A stretch of DNA of 64,000 nt, taken from contig OX442316.1 in NCBI GenBank assembly GCA_949358305.1, positions 8,804,001 to 8,868,000 of the forward strand. Reading direction: 5' to 3'. Numbering within the stretch: the first letter of the stretch is position 1; each line of letters opens with the position of its first letter. This document shows positions 27,001-40,580 of this stretch, piece by piece. The position numbers and the translations under genes were made by a program. Under the pieces are notes generated by a model. The model made no database searches. It was not told where the DNA came from and saw only the letters and a list, made by a program, of their open reading frames with translations. This DNA is from Strigamia acuminata. Lineage: Eukaryota > Arthropoda > Chilopoda > Geophilomorpha > Linotaeniidae.

Positions 27001-27459
27001 TTAAAATCGCTTTTATGCATAATGTGATTACGTATCTAAAAATAGCATTAAATTTAGCTTGGGTGAAAATCTACGTCCTGTTATGCACTACACTTAGCAA
27101 GTAACTACTTTTAAATAATTAATGTTTTCCATCGTTTCCAGTTATAAATTAAAGAGCATAGCAAAGAAAACGTGTTTAAAAAATATTTTTTTTTGTTTTA
27201 ATTCTATCTATACTGCCAGATTTCGGTGCAAAAATATAAGATTTAGAAAAAAAGAGGAAAAAGCTGGATTGCGATATTGTCGGCCCTCGGTAGAGTATGA
27301 TTATGCTCACTTAGACCTCTCGTTATTGCTTGGATGTCGATTAAGTATGATTTTCATTGATCGGCAGGTTTAATCGCTAATAACACGTCAATGCGGGCGT
27401 CACAGCAGGTGGTATCAATTTACGATAAGAAACCACTTAATAAATGAAATGATTCTTAC
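21004..27459. other. Non-coding, presumed first intron of the left gene
   Basis: A TATAAA at 23,165 with a TTCACTG about 30 bp on, a TG-rich stretch at 24,930-24,950 and an imperfect hairpin (CTTATCGG...CCCGATAAG) near 26,452-26,484. No exon recognised. Confidence 0.45.
22305..22568 (+). other. Small open frame, 87 codons, doubtful
   Basis: ATG frame with an N-terminus that could be a weak signal sequence (VALAGLIGTAIRCG) and seven cysteines, in slightly GC-richer DNA. No promoter, no domain and no homolog recognised. Listed only because it stands out from its AT-rich surroundings. Confidence 0.12.
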
Positions 27460-27531
27460 CTATTGCCATGACGGATAAGCAGTTGGACACTATCCAGATG
27501 AGAATTTGGGTCAAAGGTCGCATCGTCATCG
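27460..27531 (-). CDS. First coding exon (signal peptide) of a second minus-strand gene
   Basis: A strong polypyrimidine acceptor (TTTCTGCTCTTGCAG) is followed two bases later by an ATG at 27,529. The frame reads MTMRPLTQILIWIVSNCLSV then MAI, and the exon ends in a near-consensus donor ATAG/GTAAGA in phase 1. The peptide has a short polar and basic N-terminus and a hydrophobic core, so it looks like a signal peptide. The acceptor so close to the ATG means at least one 5'-UTR exon lies at higher coordinates. No continuation was found between here and position 1. The downstream intron is therefore longer than 27 kb and the gene body lies outside the window. A secreted or membrane protein is likely; a Side paralog is one option because the phase matches entry into Ig1. 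This rests on splice signals and the leader alone. Confidence 0.6.
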
Positions 27532-28050
27532 CTGCAAGAGCAGAAACAAACATGCGGCAAATTCCGACAGACCAACAACGCCTCTGCTGCTTAAAGAGTT
27601 GATTCGGCGAAGCATGGAGTGCGGCGAAAGATCGGGAGGGACGGTGATGACAGCTTCTACATTGCGCACTATACTACATCTAAAACTAAAAAGATGGGCT
27701 CGTTGAACTTTCCATGGTGTCGGTGCAGGGATAAAATGTAAGAGGTAATGTCAAAGAGACAGCTTGGTTCGACAGTTGTGGGCAGTGAAGACAGCGCCAC
27801 TAGTTTGCCAGCCGAGTTGTGTGTGTCTGCTCTTGCAACCCCCAAACGTTTAGCTCCGAGTGCACATGCGCAATGATTTCCATCTTAGGCGCGTGCACAC
27901 AGAGCAGGGAGATCGGGACCGACCCTGCCTCCCTTGCTATCTGAAAAGAATCGATCATCATTTCTCCTCCCACACACTGAGAGTTTAGGCAAGAGGAAAT
28001 TTTTTCGTCCAACCATCGCGGTTTTAAAAAAAGAAGCGCAAAAGAGTGAG
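27532..28050 (-). promoter_or_regulatory. GC-richer block upstream of the signal-peptide exon
   Basis: This block is clearly richer in G+C than its surroundings and lies just 5' of the exon at 27,460-27,531. It holds an NRF-1-like TGCGCATGTGC on the minus strand (27,862-27,874). It could contain promoter or 5'-UTR sequence, but I see no donor in it that would pair with the acceptor. Confidence 0.25.
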
Positions 28051-30720
28051 AGGGAAAAAAGCTTAGGTGTAAATAAGCAACCACTTATATATTTAAAGGA
28101 TTTATGAAAAATTTGTTTCTTTCTTTCTGGATATTTATTTTGGATGTAAAAATTTTATTTTACGATGAATTTTTATTTTCATGAAAATTTGAATGTAACT
28201 GAATTCCAAGTTGCGTTGATTTTTTTTAAAATTAAAAACCTGTTTAAGTTTGAGCTGTTGTTATATTTTTTTTGGAAATTTATATGTGGTTTCGTGCTAC
28301 GCTGCCCCGAGCTTTACTGCTTGACATTTAATTCTCATGAACAGTTAATGGAATGATTATTTCACAATTTTTTTTATATATATATAAATTTTTTAAGTTT
28401 TTATATAAAAAAAAAGAAGTAATGAAATTTTAGCCAAATTATTTTTTTGAATGGTTTTGATGCAAATTTTTCTTACGGTATAATGTTGCTATTAGAAGCA
28501 ATATTTTTCTTTGCACTCTTCAAAGCTCTCGTGGGAAGGGTTAAATAGAATTCAAAATCACATAAAACGTACAAAAGCTAAACTATAAAACGCTTCTTAT
28601 AACAGCTGTATTAGAAATTATAAAAATTAAATTTTAGCAACCGAAAAATAAGAAATATAAAAAAAATATTAAAGCGTTAATTATTTGCTACTGATAAGAT
28701 TTTATAAGCCAATAAGTTAAAGCAGTTACACTTCATTTTTTATTTTAGTGTTGCCGTGCTCTTAATTACATGGTTCAACATTTTTTGTTAATTTGTAACT
28801 AATTCTCCCAAGACCTATATGCGTCTCTTGAGAGTTTTGCGGTAATACCCAACCCAATCTCGGAAAACTAAGAAGAAAATTGCAATTTCTTGTCCGTTTC
28901 CGTACAAATATTACTGATAAGACTTTTCTTTTTCTAATGCATATCATTTCACCTTTCTCTTGTGAAGTTTCGAGTACAATCTCGTTTCAATCGAACCATC
29001 ACGTTTCTATTTAGATGAGTGTCAAGATGTTGAAAGTCAGAATTCCTGTGCTCATGAATGTTTTTGGCAGATTTTTGGGTATTGCACATGCAGTTTTCAT
29101 GAGATCACCGAGGAAAAAATGTAAAAATCGTTGGTAAGAAGGCAGTAAAGCACCACCCTTTGCAAAACAAAATGGCACAAACTTAATCCGATTTAAGCAA
29201 TGGAAAAGCGTATCATGATCCCGACTATTTTCAATACCTAATTATTTTTGTATGTGCAGCTGCAAACAAACAAGGTTAGGGTGCTTCTTTAACGCCATTT
29301 TTAAAAATACCACTATGACTATGCTGCTTTATAAGCCAAACTGTTTTGTTCCTGAATAAATAAACACAAACTTCAAGGTGTCACGATTGGAATTTAAAGA
29401 ATGTAGCAGCAAACACATCAAAGATTTAAGGTTTCGCGAATATGAAGTGGCAAATTAACAATGCTTTTATTAAAATTAAAATTTAAATGTAATAATTCTG
29501 CAACATCTTTGTCTAATATGATTTAATAAATTCAAAATTAATCTTCTAAACTACTAGTAGAAGATGAGTCACCGTTTTAATGCAAAAGGTGAAATTAATA
29601 CATTTCAAGCTATTCATTTCTCAGAAATAAAATAAATTAACGGAACCAACTGTATTAATTTGTGATATTCAATTTTTGTATTTAATTTTTTCAATTTATT
29701 ATAAATTTTTTTTTCTGTATTTGTCCCCTTCAAATTTCTGTGTGGATATAATATGCGAGAGAAAATATACTATAAAAAAAACTCGTACTTTGTAACGAAT
29801 TATTTCTTGCCTCATTTTCTCACTTTATACCATCAAAGCTCGGAAAGAAATGGCACCTTAAATTTATTCGTGGCACCCCCGGTCTAGCATCGTAGAATGT
29901 TTAACTATTCCATGCCACCAAGCGTATCCTAATGATATTGTAATAGATTTTTTTGGCCCATTTTATCATTACTTTTCGCAATTTTAACACATAACAAATT
30001 GATTAAGTCGACCATCTTTAATCTAATAACCTAAATAGTATAAAAATATGTTATAAAGATGGCTGAAACCATTTATTTTTTTAAAAACAGAATTATAGGC
30101 ACGGTAATCCCAAATAATTGCAAAAACTACTATTTTCTCCTCCATTTAACATTTTGCAATTTTTTTCTCGGTTTCTTTAGCATTTAATGCTTTTAAAGGT
30201 AACATTTTATTATTTTTACATGGTCTGGTGGTTTGACGTATATGGTACAGACTTTGGTTGCACTTCTGGATGGAAAATCGGATGGAAAAGTGCAGTTTTG
30301 CATTCAGGCTGGATATAGTATAGGAATTTCTGATTTGAAACCGAGATTCTTTTCGCAGACCATAACTCGTGTGATTTTATACCTGATTGCTCCTGCAGTT
30401 GGAGTGTAAAGAAAAAAAATAAACAAAACCCAAAAGAAGAAAACGGAGTTCTTATTTTTTTTTCGTGGTTTATTTATGATTAAAGTAGCAACATGTAATT
30501 AAGACTCTTCTAAATTGCTGGATTTTACAAAACAAAACATAAACTTTAAATAAAAGTGATTTCTTTTCTTTGACTCACAAAAAAATCTTAAGTTAAGGAT
30601 TTTAAGCAGATGGGTTTTGTCTTTCTTTCTTTTTTCGTTTTTTGTCTTTTTTTTTTTTATATTTTTTATTTATGTCGTAAAATTTTTTCTAGCAATAAAA
30701 CCGAACTGAAACCATGGCAG
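28051..30720. other. Non-coding, AT-rich
   Basis: Long A/T runs and a (TA)n stretch at 28,375-28,388; no gene. Confidence 0.5.
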
Positions 30721-30905
30721 CATTTGGTCGACTGTCATTCGGTTGACAGTTGAATTGACTGCCCTGCTAGAACTTGGTCGACAAAAGTCAACTGGCATTA
30801 GGTGGACCAAATGCCCATCGATTAAATGGTGTTTGTTCTGGTCGACCTAATGACTGTCGACCAAAACACATATCGATTAGTTGACTGCTTGTCGACGAAT
30901 CAACT
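30721..30905. repeat. Block with five GTCGAC sites
   Basis: Exact GTCGAC at 30,727, 30,777, 30,841, 30,856 and 30,891, with degenerate forms GGTTGAC and GGTGGAC between them. They are often embedded in TTGGTCGAC or GTCGACCAAA on either strand. The sequence before and after is ordinary AT-rich DNA. Confidence 0.75.
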
Positions 30906-33200
30906 GGGCTCCAGTTTACTGAATGAAAAGATAATTGTAAAATCTAAAAAAAAATATAAAGTTAAAAATAAAAATTAAATTTTGTTTTTAAAAGTTTAAA
31001 TTCTTCACAAATTTTAAATTTCAACTTATCATACACCCTCAGAGACGTTCGATTCGGTCAATTTGCTGTAGTTCGTCGTTCAATTTTAACACAGCTCGCT
31101 GAATGCGTGTAAAATGTAATTACCTGACCACATCGAGGCTTAAGAGTTTCATAAAATTATCACGAGAATATGACTATAAAAATCAAGTTATGGAACCCAG
31201 ATGCTATAAAACTCAACGTATTTCAAGATGCAGTTATTTTTCGGCTGAATTAAAATCTTATTTTGTGAACATGATGCTTGCCTTATACTTTAAAAAAAGA
31301 AAAGGAAAATCCATTTCAAAATTTTTCAATTTTTTTCTTTTCTTCTTCGTCGACTTTGAAGTTTGTTAAAAACTAATTACGATAAATGCTAACTTGAGAT
31401 GTAAGCGCCTTACAATTTTTATAACCATAAATATAAATATATACATTTTAAAAATCTGCAACTTGGTAGGCAGTTGCTACGTTCTGCTTGGAGACAGTAA
31501 CGTTGGTTTCAAATTATTTAACACTACGAAGGAAATCGCTTAGATACATGCACTGCAGGAGATAGCAACACTTGAATAATAAATGATTGATTGGCTTTTG
31601 ATTCCTATCGCATTCTGTACTTCTGGGATAGATAACAAATGAGTTGTTACAAAAGGACAAAGGAACAGTTATTGCCGTTAACTTTTTCCACAGGGAATGA
31701 GGTACACGTTAATTAGTCATTTTATATCCTATCTCATTACAACTGAAAGCAGTAAAAGCTGTCATGAAAATTTTCAACTTTTAAATCAGAATTTTAAGAG
31801 AATCACCATGTTTCTATTTTACCTTGTATTATACATTATTCAGGAAGTAGGAAACTTGTCCATCAAAGATACAGAGTGATGAGAATAACCAAGAATTCCT
31901 TCTGCGTGAAAATTGCATTGCTATCCCTTAACACACAAATAAGGAGGCATAAGAAAGAGATGGATTATGTGATGAAAATAGTGGAGACCTGCGGCTCGAA
32001 GATGTGAGAAGAGTGGTGGTGTTGGCAGTCGCCAAGAGATGTAACTGATGATATAGCGATGATGAGGACGATGATAGTCGAGCATTTGGTCTGCCAATGC
32101 GTCAGCAGTTATCGGTGAATTCAGCAACTCGCTTTCTGCTACACACCATTTCCAGTCATTTGATCGATTTTTCGTCCCGCAAATTCGATGACGGTAAGAA
32201 AGATGACATAGTGTGATGTCTATTAGAATAGGTGTTAAACGAACGAAAAGTTCAACGTCCAATATCTTCCTTTTCTCCTTAAATATCTTTGCCTCGAGAG
32301 AATGTTAGAAACTAAAAAGAAAAAAGAGAAAAAAAAATGTAGTTGAACTAATTTTGCACACGGTTGTGATTTAATCTCTTATTGTGGCTTGCAATGTAAT
32401 ATTTGCTAATTGGATGATAATTATAAAGGCAACCTTTTTTCTAACACTTTTTTGTGAAACTCAAGTTGCGTAAAATTATAATTCATTTAATTTTTTTTTT
32501 TATTATAAACATCCTATAAATTAAAAAATAAAAAAAAGCAAAATATCCATTTTACATGTCCCAAAAGGAATACCGCCCACTTTCACTTATTAAGTTGTGC
32601 TTTTGCTTTCAATTTAAACTGACATAAAATTGTAACACTTTCTGTCACTCTAGTGCATCTTCATAAAGACTCAAACTATTTATGTTAAATTTAATTCTAT
32701 TAAATTTACACCATTCCTAAGCACATACAATAAATAAAAAAAAAAACATTTAATATGTTAAACAATTCCAAACGACGCAAGCAAACATTTCAGTTCTTAA
32801 AGACGCACCAAATTTATCGTTTTAAAATAAAAAACGATAATAATATTACATTAAAAGTAAGGTTCTCACCCTGGGATAAGTTTGCACCTAATTAAACATT
32901 TTTTATTGCCGAATGGACAGCGCGATAACTTCTAAAACTTTAATCATGCAACTTAATCCAATTAGCAGCTTGAGCGATCTTGAACATCATGTTTGTGTCA
33001 ATTCATGCCTCAAGAGTAGAATAAAACAAAAGATCCCTCCTACCACGCCCTTGGGTGACACTTTAGAATAAGGTACTTCATGCTGTAGCTGAACCGTACA
33101 ATGACTCATATTCCGAGCTGCTACATTGCTTATACACAATATGGCAGACAACAAAAGACACGTGGCGGTTTGTTGCGAGTAGGTTATCTCACTGGGTTTG
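30906..33200. other. Non-coding
   Basis: A minus-strand open frame of 113 codons at 31,921-32,262 lies in a GC-richer patch. It has no domain and no splice context; probably chance. Confidence 0.45.
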
Positions 33201-33335
33201 GTTTGTGCCTTAATGTTTGCGGACCGCAATCAACACGTCATCACGCCTAGAGCCCTTTCGATTGAGGTGCCACTGGGATGGGTGTTAGTTATATGCAGCG
33301 CCATATCTGTACTGGAGCAAGATAAGGGGACTTAC

Positions 33336-33540
33336 CCACATGCAGGGTAAATCCTAATGTTAAGAAAGGCTTCATGACATCTGTGATAAGCAAGACTGCT
33401 CGAGCACAGGGGCGCGCTGTATAATTTCAAGCAGTTAACACCTCTCAAAGCTTGCAATGACGACATAGTACGAGCTAAATGTCTCTCATCCCTGGGTCTA
33501 GGTTTCCCATAAAATCCCTCCCTTGCCATTTGCTATAATT
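33336..33540 (-). other. Possible 5'-UTR exon with a strong donor
   Basis: A consensus donor (CATGTGG/GTAAGTCC) lies on the minus strand at 33,335. It sits at the edge of a GC-richer block (about 33,200-33,540) in otherwise AT-rich DNA. It could splice to the acceptor at 27,532. No acceptor, start site or coding frame confirms it. Confidence 0.18.
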
Positions 33541-35493
33541 TCTCTAGAAGCTGACTTTTGCAGTTAACATTTAAAAAAACAATAATTTTTTAACAGTTAT
33601 TCATATGTTCGCTCAGCTTTAGTTTTTAATGTAATTTTCAAAATTAAAAAAAAACAATTTTATATATGAGTAAGGTTAAAAATTAATATATGATAAAATG
33701 TAGCGTATTGATACATTAGATATTAATCTTATTTGTATGCACAATTCAATTATAAATTTACAATTAGTTGGCAAGTACGGAAGAAAATGAGAGATGAAAA
33801 AAGACAATTTTTTTTCTATTAACGTGTACATGTTGATTACTTGTTCATCGCATTACGGAAGCCAGACGCAAAAAAATGTTTCGTCAGCGTGGTGAATGGT
33901 AATTGAAGTCACCAACTCATGTAAAAATCGAAAAAAGAAAACCAACATGTAATTTATTCATAATGTGTGTCAGGAAATCCCTTCACGGCCTTATATTCAT
34001 TCTAGCTTATGTACTGGTTTTCCAAGCAGTTAATAAAGTTAGGCTTTTCGGTCCACTTCACTTATTTCTCGCCAAAGTAAATTTCGTTTCATTCATGAAA
34101 TGGATCACCAACAATTCACCTGCGTTGACCAAATTAACTTCCAAGCTCTGATATTTACAATCAAATTCAGTGCACACAACACGCTTACGGCTGAAAGTAA
34201 TGGCACTTTCATAATTATTTTATCTTCATTGAAGCTTGTAAATAACGCAAACACAAATTTAATTACGTCATGTAAACTTATTATCTTTAAGAAAACATCA
34301 ATTGTGATCAACATTTAAGACGGAAAGCACAGGTCACACACACATAATGCAGTCTGCTTTTCGACTGCGAGATTTCCTATAATCCAAAGTGATTTCACTT
34401 GCTCACGACTGATAAGTGCCTGGGCATCCATCATATTGAGGATAAAATCTTATATATCGATGACTAAGTGACTTTTTTAGGGACCTTATCAAAATTCTCA
34501 CCACATTTTATTGGCAAAGTGATTAATATCAAGTAAATGTTACTAAAAATATTTTTTTTAACATAAATTCTGACGATTTATGATATTATTATATAAAATA
34601 ATTACAAAAATAAAGATTTTATGTTAAAATAGCGAATGACAAACAGCTGACATGTATTTTTATCTCATCTGTTGTTAACATTACACTAGAAATCACTGGC
34701 TAGAATAAATCGAGAAGATGATAAGGGCTACCAACTAAACTACTATTGACCGTGTTCTCAAGCGGAAGATAAGGCATTAGGATTAGGCCCCAATGGGTTC
34801 GACTGAGCAAAATGATTGCAATAAGATTTGGAATCACTGTTATCAAGAAATCGACTCAGGAGAGCACATAGTGCTCCATGTAGTAATGCTATATACCAAT
34901 TATATTAATAGTAATCGAAATAGAAAAAGTTTACATTTATTTTCGTGAAAGTAGACTGCACAGTCAATTACACCGTGAAGCCTACTGAATAAACATAATG
35001 TTGGAAATTGTGTATTTCGGCCGCCAATACGTCACCAGGAGGCGCTTGGACGTATTAAGTATTTAAAACTTTCGATTTAATTTTTAAAAAAGTTAGTTAT
35101 TAATTGCGTGATATTAACGTGATATATTAACATAGATGGGAACAATTTAGTTCAATTGTAGTTAAGTTGTATATAAAATTTCGACAACAGCTGCTGTTGA
35201 AAACTGCGTTACAATACCATTAACCTGGTATTCAATAAACAATTATTCCCGATAAAATTGCATACTAAAAACGCACATTCATTGAGTTTTTGATTTTGCT
35301 GCACTATGGTTTTTATTGAACAACAAGCTGCCATAAAACTAAAGAAGAAAAGCAAAACAATAGAAAAGAAGAAAATATATGGTTTCAACTTTACTACATT
35401 TTTAATTACGAGCTAACATTTTATTGCACATAACCAACTGGTGCACACATAAAAACGATGGTCGCCGAGACAGTCTACAAATGCCCTCTATAT

Positions 35494-35510
35494 ATAATAA
35501 TAATAATAAT
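35494..35510 (+). repeat. (TAA)n microsatellite
   Basis: About five units of TAA after TATATA. Confidence 0.8.
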
Positions 35511-36448
35511 GGCAACGTGTAATTCCCGTACTGCAGGCTTTTTCCTGCCTTCAAATACAAAGCTTCATCGCTTGCCATGCTTGCTGCACTGCAAATGTTG
35601 ACTTTTAATTTCTGGCTGAAAAGCGATCCAATAATTTTCTTGAGGGAAAAGGTAGAAAAATGTTAAGAGAATGAAAAAAAATAGTCAGCTTTGTTATTCT
35701 GTTATTAGAGAAGGACTGAAAGCCAAGCTTCTCTTCTCAAACTGAAAAAATAACATTTGTTAAGACACGGTATGCCTCTCTAATAATGGATTCGCTTAGC
35801 AAATATCAAATGCCTTAAGCTCAACATGCAATACAGTACGGTAATTGTTTGTTGAAAATGCCAAAGATATGGTTCATGTTGAATTCAACGATTGCTGTAT
35901 AAAGCAGATCCAGAAATCAGCAAACAAGACGAAGATTCTTATAAAAAATGTTATTAATTTTTAAGATTTGTCAATCATATCCTTGTATTGTACATCGTAA
36001 ACAAAAGGAGATTATATTCTGTATTCAAGCAATATTTTTTTCTTTTTTTTATCCAAATAAGAGACAAAAACATAAGAAAAAAATCATTTGTGGAAATAAA
36101 AAAATTATTTATAAAAAAAAAAGAAAATAAGAAAAATAACCCTGAAAGGCAATGCAGTTGGCAAAATCTCCGTTTAGATTTGCAAGGCATGTTATTTTAA
36201 TTAAAGTATCTCGAAATTCGGTTTCAGTGATGCAAGGGAGACGACCAAGTTGAAAAAGTGCATTGAACGACACTTGGCAAGTAGTGGGAAAGATACCAAA
36301 AAAAAGGGGGAAGTCCCCGTGCTGACTCATTGCTGACAGAGCCAAGATCAACAGGAGGTGTGCTGAGGACATCAAAGAACGAAGCAACTCCACTCGGAGT
36401 GTCAAGCAAGCCTCAGGCTTAGAGTGCTTCACTCATTTCTCAATCCAA

Positions 36449-36490
36449 TATATAAAAAGGAGGACCAGTGGTGAAGTTGTCAAAAATGAT
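36449..36490 (+). promoter_or_regulatory. TATA-box-like core promoter candidate
   Basis: TATATAAAAAGG is followed at about 30 bp by an ATG-containing stretch with an open frame of only 34 codons. The flanks (36,220-36,480) are GC-richer than average. There is no gene to go with it. Confidence 0.15.
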
Positions 36491-39400
36491 TCAAATGCGG
36501 TGCCGCACACGCCGCACACTGTATTCTCAAAAAAGGTTTTTCAATATTTGTCCCCGTGTAAACCTGAGGACTATACTGTACTCTCGTTGAAAAGTTAGAA
36601 AAACCCTGAAGTAGTATAAAAATCTGTTCGGTTTTGAAGTAAATATAGAATTATAGATGCCAAATGGTGATGCTAATTACTGTAAACAGTTTATATCAAT
36701 CGTGAGAGTGAGTTCACAGTTGCGGATTACACTTTTCTGATTTAATTAACTGGTGTCGTTAATCGTCGTCCTGAGAGAAACTACTCCCTTTTCTAATCTA
36801 TTGCCAAGTGGCTTTGGTAATGAAATTGGCAACGACGAAATTAGATACCGCATGTGGACTGTAAGACTTAGAAAACTATTCTTTAAATCTTGGGAAAACT
36901 GGGTGTTGGACTGTTTAAGTCGTCGAGTTAATTAATTGAGACAACATAAAAAGTACACAAAATAAAGTAGATTTTTTTTAAATGTATTTTTTTTAACTAA
37001 TTGACAGTTAATTATCTGCTTGATTTGTTTTCTTTCTTCAACAATTTCATTTTTTACATTCTAATTCTGTTGGAACTTGATAAGAATACTCAAATGTTTA
37101 CAGCATGTCCAAAAAGATGACGCAAACAATTTTGGTCTGTGGTAAAATTTGTTTTTGTTAATACAAGAATAAACGGTACTTACTTTTTTTTTCTTGTTCG
37201 TATATTATTATTAATTCCCCAGGTTATAGAAAAAATAATAATATACTTTGGGCGGACGGAAGTCGAAAATCTGCTGCAATAATACGTCATCCACATATCC
37301 GGTTACGAGCTACTCCCGGCATGTTCCGTCTTGTCTTTTGGAATTGTTCTAGCAGCAGCTGCTTGATTCTGTAAGTCAAGGTTTTTAGTAATTTAGTTTA
37401 CATCTATAAAGATGATAGAAAACATTCTCAGTGTTTTTCATAATTGAATTCTTTGCTACGCAACGGAAGGTAAATAGAGTAAATTAAACATGTATGTGAA
37501 AGTTTGCAAACCTGAAATTTCAGGCTGAACCCGTGCACACACACACTCAAAAAAGACTTGCGTTTGATTAATTTTTTATTTTTTAGCTAATTACGAATTA
37601 AGATTTATCCCGTCCCCATCTATCAATTCACGAAAGCCACATTACGAAGTAGCACAGTGATCAACGTAAGGTATAAATATATGCATTTATAAAGTAATTA
37701 AGCCGTGCACACGTACAAACAACAATAAAATAATTATTATTTCTTCGCATAATTATTTTATTGCTGTATGTGCATGTAAAACTTAAGGTTCCATGCGATT
37801 TTGTAGTTTCGCTAAAAGCAACGCTTCAAAACCAAAATTCTTCAAATCACTACCTCATCCTAACTAATGGAATTTCAGTTATTTTAGTTCAAAGCCATTA
37901 GATTGAAAGTTAAAGGTATTCGATTGTTCTAAAATTGAGAATTGGTTTTAGAGAAAATTGTATTGACAAAAAAATCTCGCAATTCCCTATTAGGATTACG
38001 AAATTAGTGTCGCCAAGAGTGAAAAGACAACTTTTAAAGTGAAATCTCAATCTTTTCTTTCTAACTAGGCAGCCAATTAAGGCGGAGGTAAAAAATTTAA
38101 AGGAAATTGTCGATTTTTCTTTTCTTTTAAATGTTCGGTTCATTTTTTTTTTAAATTTTTTTTTTACTTCCATTAATTTATCTATCAAATTGAAGAAGTT
38201 GAAAGAAACCTTTTCCATCAATTGAGAATCCATTAAGAATGAAGTCGTCGATTTGCTTGTTTGTTCAGGAAGCATTTGCATTACTCAAAAGTAGTTGTTA
38301 AAAAAGAAGTTAATTTATCACTCGTGAATAGAATGAGTTTAAAAACTCAAGAAGAAAACTAAACTCCAACCAGCCCAATACCTTAACTGTAAAGTGCTTT
38401 TAAGATTGGTTGTTCCGCTAGCCGATTGATTGAGACAGCACGAAAATCTGAATACGGATCAGTCGAAATTAGAGCGAACAACTCGAGTCATTACAATGAA
38501 ATAGCAAAAGAAAGAAGAATGGCACGCGAAAGGTATTTGAAACTGGCAGGTCGTATTAAAGAGGTTTAATTTAAAGAGTTTAGAACCCAAACACTTTAAT
38601 TGAAGGAGAAGGACAGCACGATAACTACAGTGCATTTTCTTGTTCCTTTTTGTCAACTTGTCAATTTGAATCAGCACTTTATTTCAGCACAACTGGCAGT
38701 TTTCTTTTCTTGTTTTTTTTTTAAAAAAAAAAAATTAAAATCTGACACGTGGAAAAGAAAGTCATATTTTTAAGTTTTGAGGATTTTGATTTGTTTATGT
38801 TGCTGCAATTTGAAAAATGATCTAAAGTGACATTCTGCGTATTTAATTATTTAGAAAAGGTTGTTTGTCATTAAAATAAGTGAATTCAAAGTCAGACCCC
38901 TTAAGAAAAAACCGTCTTTTCCCTCCATCCCCATTTCTAAAAATAATTTTTTAAAACTTGTTAAGGTTTTTGCATTATGCAGTAAAGCACTGCAGCATAG
39001 AATGGAAGTTTTTAAAAAAATTATGCATTGGGAAGTTGGAGTTTTCCAATTATTTCCAAATAAATTCTTGCTGTGTTGTGTTGTATACAAACATATAAAA
39101 AAAATCTTTTATCTGCAATTCGTAATAACCATACGCTTATTTATTTATACATTCAAGCAAAACGAATAAAAGATTGCATTATTAAGAAGCATGAAAAGAA
39201 AAAAGAAAAAAAACAGAAATAGCGGTAGGCCCATATCAATAGCTGTGAAAAACCAATTTTCCGATCCCCGAGTAAACGTTGCTTTTATAAATGCAAAAGC
39301 AAAACGTGAGTGAATATATCCACTTTCCATATAAATGCTGCACATATTTCTTATGCAAATCGACATGTAGACCCCGTAGGAATGTCGATAATAGTCCAGC

Positions 39401-40530
39401 CAAAGGAATTTCTGCTGAATTTATTTAAAGAATGTTACAGACGCAAAAAAAAATGTAATCTAATTTGCTAATTATGTAAATTTAATCAACTTTTCTCTGC
39501 CTTCATTTTTTTAAGTTGTTGATACAAATGAAACCACAAACATAAAGTCAATATTTTTATCAGCTTATTGCCATTTCATTCGCAAGGGCAGACGACATGC
39601 TGTTAATTATCCATTAAATACTTTTCCGCTGGTTACACCACACATCAATCTGATTGACTGTGGCAAAGTAAAACGGCGACCACACTGCAAAGTGATTGCC
39701 ATCTCATCATTAATCTTCATTTCCAGCATAAAACAAAAGGAAAGGATTTTTTTTATCACACAAAATTACCTTTACCCTCTTCAAATATTGAGAGCTAATG
39801 CAATTGAAAAGAGGAAAATTGAAGGGGGAAAATGAAGTCTCTGAAGCGTAGTAACTCCCACGAGCAGTAATTCTCTTCACTCGAGCCCAGGGTTTTTTTT
39901 ATTCCCTAATAAAGCAAACAATGAAGGCAATAAGAATACTGATTTATACTAATGGATTAAAAATAAATCTATTCTAATTATTTATTTGATTTTTTTTTTA
40001 GAAACAGAAAATTTAAAAATTGATTCAAGAATTTCCACTACACGCCAAGAAGTAAACGATTCATGGTAAGTCTCCCCAGTAGCATGGATGATCGATTTAA
40101 CATCACATCTATGCAGATATGATATTAAACATCGCATCTATACTCTGTCCCGATACAACGTTGTCCTATTTCCCAATTGGTTGAGCCGGATTACACTTAA
40201 CTGTGGACTGTGCTCTACTGCAGGGAAAAGTAGTTCTGTTTATTTTCAATGAATTTTAGTGAAAAAAGTGATTAGATGGATGGATTTTATTTAATTGGTA
40301 ATAAAATATTTATTTTATTTGCTAAAATATGCTTTTCCCCCTTTTAATCAATTAAACAATGTTAGCATCGGTTGTTGGTTTCTTTTGGCAGGTGAACAAA
40401 GCTTTAGTTTTTTATTGGTTGTTTTGCTTAGTTAGATGACAATTCTGGTGTTATGGGCTACATTTTTGTTCTACTACATCAATGATACGGCTTGAATTAG
40501 CTTAGAATGTACAAGATACAAGTTGGTTGA

Positions 40531-40580
40531 TTGATCTTTTGATCTTTATGGTCTTTTTGGTCTTTTTGATCTTTTTGGTC
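40531..40580 (+). repeat. 10-bp TGGTCTTTTT tract, left of the array
   Basis: About five imperfect units of GGTCTTTTT/GATCTTTTT directly abut the 11-bp array. The same unit recurs at 42,021-42,060. Confidence 0.75.

Larger units (their letters stand above)
33541..40074. other. Non-coding, intergenic
   Basis: A GC-richer patch at 36,220-36,480 with a TATA-like site, a TAA microsatellite at 35,494 and many poly(A/T) runs. No gene recognised. Confidence 0.45.

Noticed and set aside
31921-32262. 113-codon minus-strand frame
   Set aside because: No family likeness, no splice sites and no promoter context.
37910-38281. 123-codon minus-strand open frame
   Set aside because: Lysine/phenylalanine-rich from A/T runs; no motif.
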